Shown here: positions 56,948-64,000 of the stretch, piece by piece
Layout of the letters: every line of letters starts with the position of its first letter
How positions within the stretch are numbered: position 1 is the stretch's first letter
Assembly: GCA_009859145.1 (NCBI GenBank)
Contig: VRVR01000014.1
Coordinates: 61,988 to 125,987, forward strand
Reading direction: 5' to 3'
DNA from: Andalucia godoyi
Taxonomy: Eukaryota; Discoba; Jakobea; Jakobida; Andaluciidae
DNA: 64,000 bases
The notes under the pieces: model-generated
What the model was told of the DNA's origin: nothing
Database searches by the model: none
Seen by the model: the letters and a program-made list of their open reading frames with translations, nothing else
Position numbers and translations under genes: made by a program

Positions 56948-57114
56948 TGCTTGCACAATAATTGTTTTTCCTTGCGGTCGCGGACGTTGATGATTTTTTG
57001 TTGGCTGCAACCATACTGCAATAGAAGACAGACGCCAAATTTCCCCCAGCATTGCGTTTTGCAGAAAGACCAAGAAAGATGGGAAGACGGGAAAAGGAAA
57101 CACAACCAGAAGTT

Positions 57115-60100
57115 TCAAAAGAAAGGGGGTGGGAACCAGATTCCGGACGCATTTGGATGAAAAGCACAGCAACGGCGATACTGCAATGCCTCCGCCATCG
57201 ACACCGGCTGCTTGCTGGTCAGCCAAAGTATGCTCCCCACAATCTCCTGCCCGGAAATGGCAGAGTGCTTTGCGAACCCATCCCATGTTCTGCCAGGAAC
57301 AGAACATCCAGCTGTTTTCACGACGTTCCGGCGTCGGCGCAGGTGCAGCACTTTTAACAATTCTGGGGATTTTGCGGCTTCCAAAACCCCTCCGATTGCC
57401 ACCTTGTACTCCTCTGTAATGCTTCCACATTGCGCCATCGAACGTAAACAAACAAGACCTTCTGGATTTCCAGCGTAGAGCAAAGCCCGCGCCTCCAGAA
57501 AAGCAACTTCAGACAGAGAAATCGGAAAATCCAAGATTGCAGGAACAGGAAACGTGGACAAGAACGCACTGAGATGTGTAAAATCTGCGCTGCTGTGCGG
57601 ATCACTTCCGCAGCCATGAAACAGACACTGTCGAAACGCAGCCGACAAGAAAGCGCAAATCTCCCACCATCCCATCTGAGAAGCCTTCACCGCACCCAGA
57701 AAATACGAGTAGCACAAAAGCCGTGCTCGCAGAGGCGGATCGATGGCGGTAAGATCCAAATTGTCCAGAAACACTGCATACTTTCCAACCTCCGTAATGT
57801 CTGGAACAAAAATGCCATCGGACGATTTCAAGAACCCAGAGAACAGCTGGGTGATTTTTTGGTCGATGAGTACACCTGCGTCCGTGAATTGCCTGCCTAG
57901 CATCAGACATCGGACGCGGTCCATAGTGCGCGTCGCACTGCGTTCTTCATCGAGGTAGTTTCCAGACGAACGCAGGCCAAACGAGCGATATACTTCCCAA
58001 ATCGCTGACGGATCTTCCGGGACCGTGGATCCTGGCGCAATTGTGGTGTACCGCACGCACATGAACTCGGTCAAGAAACGACCGTTTGGGACTGTATCAT
58101 GAAGCGCATATGCTGTGACGTACAAATTCAGCATCAAACATCTTGCAGAGATATCCTGAATGAGGCGTAGAGGATACGATCCCTTTCGCAGAGTGCAGTT
58201 TGCGACGGCCCACGAAAGAAACAGCTCGTTTGCGTTGTGTAAAAGCTCAGTCGCGCCATGAACGTCATCAACTGACAACCGATAGCTTGCCGCCCAAATT
58301 GGTTGATAGCGATGCTTTTCAAAATCGGATGAGTCTGTAACAACCGATAGCACAAGCGGAGAAATCGAGTCATAGGACTTTTCAATGACAGCAGCTGGAA
58401 TGCTATTCAGGGAGGCCTCTCGTTTCAGCGAGGAAGAATTTGGAGCTTCCACAGCATCCACGACTTTCGGAGACGAAATGTCACTCGTCGCAGAAGAGTC
58501 GAAGCTTGGCCCGGCAGCAGAAGAAGACGGGGAATTTTGACCTTGGGCTGCTGCAAACGGAAATCGGCCAAGCATATCGCTCACAGAAATGGTAAAAGCA
58601 TCGTCGAAATCACCTCGCTGACGAAGAAGCGACACTGCCTGCGGAACATGTCCAGACGCAGCCAAGAACAAGGAGGGATCAAACGGCTCTTGGTGCGTAG
58701 GATGCTCGAGCACATACTCGGCGTATCTACGCATCAGATCAGACCACAGTTGCATAGAATGTCCTGGAGCGATCATCAAGGCAGAATGCCAGTCTCCACA
58801 TTCGATGCAGATTTTGCAAAACTCCGGAATGTTTCCCGCACACAAAAACATTTTTGCCGCGGCTCGAAGTCTTGTTTCTCGCTTCCGATCTGCCAGAGAA
58901 ACCTTCAAGGATCGAGACAAAACGCTACTGAGGACATTCTTCTGCTGCACCAGCTCACGGCCCCTCGCTTCCAGCGTCGGACCGACTTCATTGACGTGCA
59001 GCACTTCTGCTTTTGAACTCCTTGCGATGCGAGACGTGGTCGACTCCAACAACTCCATCAAATCACGTGTTCCAAATGGAAGATCGAAAAACTCGAGAAT
59101 TGTCTTGAATTTTGTGGCAAGATTCGAATCCGTCCCTGCGGAAGTCTTGAGGGTCTTAATCAGATCAAGAGAATTCGAGCCCGACATCTTCATCTGGGGA
59201 GGTACAACATCACCAAGGATGTTCATGTCGCTCGAAATGCCATTGAATACCGTTCGTTGGGTGCTCGTGAACATCGCCACAAGATCAGCTTCCGATTTGA
59301 TCGGGAACATCGTAGACAAACCAAACTTGAGAGCCTCTGCCATAGCAGAAAGTTGAAAAAACCGCGTTGTCGTATCCCGCGACGTGGATGCAAACACGAA
59401 CGGTCGTTTGGCATGCGAATCCAGCCCGTAAACATCAGAATGGTGCTCGTGAGTCATTGACACGCATTTCCGATCCGCAACGTTCCAGCAGCGGATAGTT
59501 CCATCCCAGGAGCCAGAGAGCAATATCCACGGAATCTCATGATGCCAGCAGAGTGCCCTCACGTTGTCAACATGTCCAACTAGACACACGCAACTGCCAT
59601 CTGCAACATTCCACACCCGAACTGAGTGGTCGTTGGAGCCGGAAACCAAAACGCCTGGAACCAACGGATGGTACTCCACGTTGTAAACAGCATCCGTATG
59701 TCCACGCAGCTCTCGAACTGCAGAATCTGTCTGCGCGTTGATGTCGTAGATCCTCACCACGCCGTCAAAACAACCCACGGCAATAATGTCTCGCTGATGA
59801 AAGTTCCACGCAATTCCAAAACAAGGACGCGCGTGAGTATATCGCCGCACCAGAGTGCCATTTTCTCGGAAGACGCAGCATGTGCCATCTTTGGAACAGC
59901 TTGCCAGCAGGTTGTACGAAGCATTCGGATGAGGATCCCATTCGACGCGAAACACGGCGTCCTTGTGGACAGCATGCCTCCCAACCTGGGTACCTTTCAC
60001 AGCATCCCAGATGATAACGTCATTGGTGGACAGCGCGCCGGCGACGAGAGGCTTGCCTCGGCACCAGCTAACACTGTAAATAACGGCCTTCACTCGGACG

Positions 60101-61170
60101 AACTCCAGGACGAGTTCCATTGAAGCGATGTCCCACATCTTCACCGACCCATCGTACGAGCTTGTCAGCAGGGTATCGGGGTTCGAGGGACTAAATCTGC
60201 AATCAAAAATAGTTTCGGTATGCCCAGCTTCCGAGCGATAATCGTACCGTCTGCGACGTGTGTTGTACAAACCGATGGACCCGTCGGAGAACGTGCACAG
60301 CATACTGTTATGCTTGTCGTCATAGACAGTGTTCTGAAAGGCAGAATTGGCGAGCTTGAACGCATCAATGGCGCTCTTTTGCGATACATTCCAGTACCGC
60401 AAAACGCCGGTCCGCTTGTCGGCTGAGAAGAAATTACCCGGCTCACTGGGAATCCATGCAAGAGACTGAATTCCACCGGCAATCCTTTCAAAATGCTTGA
60501 TCTCAGACCCGGAAGAGATATCAAAGAGAACGACGTGGCCCGAGCTGAACGCAATGAGGATGTACGTGTCCGACAAAGGATCCCACTGGATATCCTCCAC
60601 CTTGCAATTGCCAGAATCCACATCTGTTCGAGAGTCGAGCACTGCAGATCGAAACAGCGTTCCTCTCTTCAAAATCGACGAATCCATCGTAACGACGGAG
60701 CCGTCTTCGAAGCCTCCAGCAAGCAAGTTCTGCCTTCTGGGATGCCATCGCAGAACTCGCAGCGGTGCATCGATATCAAAATTCGCGGCCCCAAACATGC
60801 GAGTAGGATAGTCCCAGATTCTTATCACGCCCTTCACAGACGCAGATGCAAAGCAGGAAGGATGAAACGGGTTCCACTCCAGCACAACAGGATCGTGCAG
60901 TTCGGTGCTCATGTCCCCAATCTGCAGACCCGTATCCAAGTTCCATACTCGAATTGTCTTGTCATGTGCACACGTCGCAACTATGTTCGGGCTCATTGTG
61001 CACCATGTAAGACTAGTAATGTTCTTATGATGCGCATGAATCACCCTTTCCAGTTGAAATGTATCCAACGAGTACACATAGATTGCAAGAGAGGAACAAT
61101 AGGCAAATCGGCCTCCTCCAAATCCGCACACACTCTTGTTCCAAATTTGACATCCAGCAGGAATTATATG
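57115..61170 (-). CDS. WDR17: WDR17-like WD40 protein (5' exon missing)
   Basis: The visible exon encodes 1,351 residues. Residues 10-600 form about 11-12 WD40 repeats (for example GHTETIFDCRFSPSNPDTLL, GHTDAVYNVEYHP, LSGSWDGTIRCW). Helical repeats follow, with ECGDWHSALMIAPGHSMQLW matching the WDR17/IFT-type TPR-like region. Animal WDR17 shares GCQPWNK and RFAYCATLAIYIY at its N-terminus; here the frame reads AGCQIWNKSVCGFGGGRFAY. That conserved part lies upstream of any in-frame ATG and ends at a TGTGTAG acceptor-like site (61171-61177). The start codon must be in an upstream exon that I cannot place. WDR17 is little studied; relatives are found with cilia-bearing species. Confidence 0.88.
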   Translation of the reverse strand, partial: HIIPAGCQIWNKSVCGFGGGRFAYCSSLAIYVYSLDTFQLERVIHAHHKNITSLTWCTMSPNIVATCAHDKTIRVWNLDTGLQIGDMSTELHDPVVLEWNPFHPSCFASASVKGVIRIWDYPTRMFGAANFDIDAPLRVLRWHPRRQNLLAGGFEDGSVVTMDSSILKRGTLFRSAVLDSRTDVDSGNCKVEDIQWDPLSDTYILIAFSSGHVVLFDISSGSEIKHFERIAGGIQSLAWIPSEPGNFFSADKRTGVLRYWNVSQKSAIDAFKLANSAFQNTVYDDKHNSMLCTFSDGSIGLYNTRRRRYDYRSEAGHTETIFDCRFSPSNPDTLLTSSYDGSVKMWDIASMELVLEFVRVKAVIYSVSWCRGKPLVAGALSTNDVIIWDAVKGTQVGRHAVHKDAVFRVEWDPHPNASYNLLASCSKDGTCCVFRENGTLVRRYTHARPCFGIAWNFHQRDIIAVGCFDGVVRIYDINAQTDSAVRELRGHTDAVYNVEYHPLVPGVLVSGSNDHSVRVWNVADGSCVCLVGHVDNVRALCWHHEIPWILLSGSWDGTIRCWNVADRKCVSMTHEHHSDVYGLDSHAKRPFVFASTSRDTTTRFFQLSAMAEALKFGLSTMFPIKSEADLVAMFTSTQRTVFNGISSDMNILGDVVPPQMKMSGSNSLDLIKTLKTSAGTDSNLATKFKTILEFFDLPFGTRDLMELLESTTSRIARSSKAEVLHVNEVGPTLEARGRELVQQKNVLSSVLSRSLKVSLADRKRETRLRAAAKMFLCAGNIPEFCKICIECGDWHSALMIAPGHSMQLWSDLMRRYAEYVLEHPTHQEPFDPSLFLAASGHVPQAVSLLRQRGDFDDAFTISVSDMLGRFPFAAAQGQNSPSSSAAGPSFDSSATSDISSPKVVDAVEAPNSSSLKREASLNSIPAAVIEKSYDSISPLVLSVVTDSSDFEKHRYQPIWAASYRLSVDDVHGATELLHNANELFLSWAVANCTLRKGSYPLRLIQDISARCLMLNLYVTAYALHDTVPNGRFLTEFMCVRYTTIAPGSTVPEDPSAIWEVYRSFGLRSSGNYLDEERSATRTMDRVRCLMLGRQFTDAGVLIDQKITQLFSGFLKSSDGIFVPDITEVGKYAVFLDNLDLTAIDPPLRARLLCYSYFLGAVKASQMGWWEICAFLSAAFRQCLFHGCGSDPHSSADFTHLSAFLSTFPVPAILDFPISLSEVAFLEARALLYAGNPEGLVCLRSMAQCGSITEEYKVAIGGVLEAAKSPELLKVLHLRRRRNVVKTAGCSVPGRTWDGFAKHSAISGQEIVGSILWLTSKQPVSMAEALQYRRCCAFHPNASGIWFPPPFF

Positions 61171-61938
61171 CTACACATGGCATTGAGAAAAAAAGAAGCA
61201 GAGCAAGGCAAGACACGACAGAAGAAGACGAAAAATACACGAAAACAACAACAACAACAATAATAATAATAATAATCATTATCATCATCATCCACGATTA
61301 GCACTCTGTGGTTTGGCAACATGCATCTCAAGGCGCGACGAACAATCTTTAATTCCGTAAAGTAGGGAAGAAGAAAACAACCAATAAACACAAAAGAAGA
61401 AAGGAGGAAAATCGCACATACAAGTTGTTTCTATGACACACGAAAAAAATAATAATAAAGTAAAATAAAATTAGCACACTCGAAGATGCGATGGAAATGA
61501 ATTTAAAAAAGCCAGAAATACGTCCATACCATATGCAAAACCAAACAAACAAAAATATAAAAACGTTTGTGAAATGAAAGAAATGTACACCGTAGTATGC
61601 CAGGATAACAATAGCAATAGCAATAATAATAATAACAACAGCAGCAGCAACAACAAACAAAAAAAAAAGGAGAGAAGGAAAGATGAAGGAGAAGGAAACA
61701 GACGATGCAGGAAATAAAACAGCAAGATTCGTGGCGCTGGAAACGAAACGAAATAACGAAAGGAGCGCCGTCGGTTCGACTACAGCAGGCTTATTAACGA
61801 ACACCCTTTTCCTTCTCCGTCACGCAGATGACGGGAAGAACGACAGAGCAACGGCAAATGTCGATCACACGAGCTTCTTTGTCGGTTCAGCGCACTTCAT
61901 AAATTGAAATATGAACTGTGTAGGGACAAGTCGGAAGA
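61171..61938. other. Intergenic with AAC/AAT repeats; likely contains the WDR17 first exon
   Basis: 768 bp. CAA/TAA/TCA repeats at 61246-61291 and AAT/AAC/AGC repeats at 61605-61660. GTATGT donors on the minus strand occur near 61421 and GTATGG near 61530, each a possible end of WDR17 exon 1. Confidence 0.5.
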
Positions 61939-63825
61939 TCACATCTTGAACTTCTTTTTTGTCAAGCCGCTTGCAAATGCTGAGGAAATCTTGAGAACCT
62001 TGTCGTACAGACTTGAGGACGACGGTACTGGAATGGAGCCGAAAGAAGGATTTGCAGCAGAATGAGAAATCCTGTCGGTAGCATCTGCATATTCTGACAG
62101 ATCAATGACTTGCACTGGCTCCAATGGAGACGGCAGCGGCTGCACAAGGAAATTGCGCTCGCCAACAGTCTGATCAAACTCATCGTGTGTGCGTTTTCGA
62201 GAAGCAAGTATTGCTTTAGCAACACGTTCTCTATCAGATACGAGTGGTGCAATCCAGTCGGCAGAAGCCTTCGCAGTTGAAGACACAAGAGCTCCGAAGA
62301 CGCCGGAGGATGCGGGGCAAGGGATATTTCGATTGTCTGAAAGGTGCGGCGACGGATGCGAGGCTCGTGGCGGAACAGGGTGCTCGGAAAATCGTCGGCA
62401 TTGGCCATAGAATTGCTGCACAACGGCGCTGCATCGGATGCTCTTTGCATCGAACCGTTCCAAGAAGAGCCCTTCCAAAGTTCGAACGCGGCTCAGCGCC
62501 ACGTACGCCATGCCACACTCGAAGATCTCGCGTCCAATGGATACGAAGAGACGATCCAGCGTCATCCCTTGGCCCTTGTGAATCGAAATTGCCCATCCGA
62601 GAATGAGGGGAGTCTGGGAACAGCACAAGCGAACACCCAGTCGATGGTCTTCGCGGTCCCAAGTGGAGCGAGACACTTCAATTTCCTGCACAGACACCTG
62701 CCCATCTGGCCCAACTGGCGAAAACGCCACGATGGGACCGCCGCTGGGCGAGAAGCCAACAACAGTCCCGGCAGAACCATTCCAAACTCCTTGCTCTCGA
62801 TAGTCATTGCACACCATCAGGACGTATGCGCCAATGCAAAGCTGCAGCTCTTGTTCGATGGGGGAGTCCTCTGCCAGCTTGGACAAGGCTTGCTGCTCTT
62901 CCGCTGAGCAAGAACTAAAGACCCTTCCGTCGATTGTCAGCTCCGCCAAGAACTTTTCGATCCTATGTCCCGTTCGATCGGCTACTTCATTCAGTTTACG
63001 AAAGTTCACGTCGGCAACTTGCCGTCGAAGCGGAAACATTTTTGTCATCTGATTCAGAGCCTCGCTGGAAGGACGAGCGGAAGCACGAGTTTCAAACAGC
63101 GCAACTGTGGAGGCCGAAGGAACTCCTTGTCGGATCTCCTCCAAAGCCTGGATAAAGTTCCGATCCGTCTGTCTTTGCACCTTTCGCAGTTCGACAAACT
63201 GAAAATCGCAATGCTCCCATGATGCAGTTTCAAATACAAACGCGTGGCGAATGCCATCTGCCGGTCGACCGTATAATTCCCGTGTCTGATTTCGATACCC
63301 GACTTCTGTCCCAGTCAGGCTTGCCACTTCCCAGAACGTGGAGACATAGGAGTCTGGAACTGGGGGAAGCTGAAAAAAGTCTCCACACACCACCAGCTGC
63401 ATTCCACCAAACGGCAAATTGGAGGGCGCTCCTTTTGTCCCGCGGACGTTTCTCAACACAATGTCACACAAGCAGAAAAACAGCGGATCTGCCATTGAGA
63501 TTTCATCAATAACCAGAACATCCGTGTACAATAGCCTCTTTGCAGTTCGTCTGTACCGCGCTTTCTCCAGCAGTTTCCCAATTGGTTCTCTCGCCAGTCC
63601 AAGTCCCATGAAAGAGTGGAAAGTGGATGCTTTTGGAAGGTGTGTTGATGCGATCCCAGTCGTTGCCGTCACCGCCACAACCCGCCGACTTTCCACAAGC
63701 CGTGAAATAATCGTATGAAGCACAAAGGACTTGCCAACACCACCCGGTCCAGTCAGAAACACATTCCGCCCCATCAACACTGCATTCACTGCCCGCTGCT
63801 GCTCATCCGTCAGTGCTCCCCGCAT
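61939..63825 (-). CDS. PIF1: PIF1-family 5'-3' DNA helicase
   Basis: 628 residues. Helicase motifs in order: I GPGGVGKSFVLHTI (about 25-38), Ia ATTGIAS and FHSFMGLGL, II LVIDEISMAD, III GDFFQLPPV, IV-V region RNQTREL, then VI HKGQGMTLDRL and YVALSRVRTLEGLFL. These are PIF1 signatures, including the FGGMQLVVCGDF line. PIF1 helicases resolve G-quadruplexes and act in mitochondrial DNA maintenance and replication. No N-terminal targeting sequence is evident. The C-terminal 130 residues are Ser/Pro-rich and end in a basic patch (GLTKKKFKM), which may direct it to the nucleus. Confidence 0.93.
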   Translation of the reverse strand: MRGALTDEQQRAVNAVLMGRNVFLTGPGGVGKSFVLHTIISRLVESRRVVAVTATTGIASTHLPKASTFHSFMGLGLAREPIGKLLEKARYRRTAKRLLYTDVLVIDEISMADPLFFCLCDIVLRNVRGTKGAPSNLPFGGMQLVVCGDFFQLPPVPDSYVSTFWEVASLTGTEVGYRNQTRELYGRPADGIRHAFVFETASWEHCDFQFVELRKVQRQTDRNFIQALEEIRQGVPSASTVALFETRASARPSSEALNQMTKMFPLRRQVADVNFRKLNEVADRTGHRIEKFLAELTIDGRVFSSCSAEEQQALSKLAEDSPIEQELQLCIGAYVLMVCNDYREQGVWNGSAGTVVGFSPSGGPIVAFSPVGPDGQVSVQEIEVSRSTWDREDHRLGVRLCCSQTPLILGWAISIHKGQGMTLDRLFVSIGREIFECGMAYVALSRVRTLEGLFLERFDAKSIRCSAVVQQFYGQCRRFSEHPVPPRASHPSPHLSDNRNIPCPASSGVFGALVSSTAKASADWIAPLVSDRERVAKAILASRKRTHDEFDQTVGERNFLVQPLPSPLEPVQVIDLSEYADATDRISHSAANPSFGSIPVPSSSSLYDKVLKISSAFASGLTKKKFKM

Positions 63826-64000
63826 TCGGAAAAAAATAATGTTACGCAGACGCAGACCGGCGAAAAATGAAATAATCAGATGAGCAACTCAATCAATCTG
63901 TTAAATAAATTGTAAAAAAACAAAAGAGTCCACCGTTTCTCACAAAGGCGAAAGCAACATGCATGAACGGACGTAAATAAAAAACCCAAGCAAAAGGCAC
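63826..64000. other. Upstream of PIF1, no further feature
   Basis: 175 bp of A-rich sequence to the window end. Nothing else is seen. Confidence 0.5.

Noticed and set aside
61025-61291. Met/Ile/Val-run frame as the WDR17 start
   Set aside because: It is in a different frame from the conserved N-terminus and is a translated ATC/AAC repeat.

Overview
This is nuclear DNA from a free-living, flagellated single-celled eukaryote. It encodes cytosolic ribosomal protein eL20, condensin II CAP-G2, URB2, ARP4, POP5, an ERK-type MAP kinase, ARL8 and calpain. Genes are close together, lie on both strands, and mostly lack introns. Three introns are well supported (9006-9122, 28703-28920, 36427-36583), all with GTATGY donors. 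PIERCE, CFAP73/CCDC42, WDR17 and FxP-repeat proteins point to a motile cilium. Mitochondrial acetate:succinate CoA-transferase and a MIC26/27-like protein show a metabolically active mitochondrion. I could not place the lineage from sequence alone; an intron-poor excavate- or jakobid-like protist would fit, but that is a guess.

Layout. 1-13 kb: dispersed repeat copy A, tRNA-Leu(UAG), ASCT, an IQ-containing pseudokinase, an assembly gap, eL20, BAP31-like, TsaE, bacterial-type UDP-glucose pyrophosphorylase (spliced) and CAP-G2. 13-21 kb: repeat copy C, URB2, ARP4, an unknown protein, repeat copy B, a MIC26/27-like protein and a PIERCE homologue. 21-32 kb: a GT15 mannosyltransferase, a second type-II glycosyltransferase-like protein, a VWA protein, a spliced calmodulin-like gene, repeat copy D, a polytopic membrane protein and an unknown helical protein. 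33-42 kb: POP5, ARL8, CFAP73-like, a possible structured RNA, spliced EEF1AKMT1, riboflavin kinase, TVP38/TMEM64, TDP1 and a MAPK with a TMY activation loop. 42-64 kb: calpain, an EGF-like membrane protein, a GMC oxidoreductase, a GPI-type carboxylesterase, a 994-residue FxP-repeat protein, a small coiled-coil gene, a short bacterial-type RtcB, WDR17 and a PIF1 helicase.

The most novel signal is a family of about 125-145 bp intergenic elements, four copies in 64 kb (A 1-127, C 12851-12995, B 19240-19366 on +, D 29289-29426 on -). They share a GTTGGGGCC core and a conserved 3' end, and variable hairpins replace one another at the same place. Paired changes between copies A and B preserve two stems, one capped by TTCG. 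Reading frame is not conserved, so an RNA or short mobile element is more likely than a coding fragment. Other points of interest are three genes of bacterial type (TsaE, GalU-like, RtcB), a WDR17 gene whose conserved N-terminus runs upstream of any in-frame ATG, and recurrent pyrimidine tracts just before start codons.
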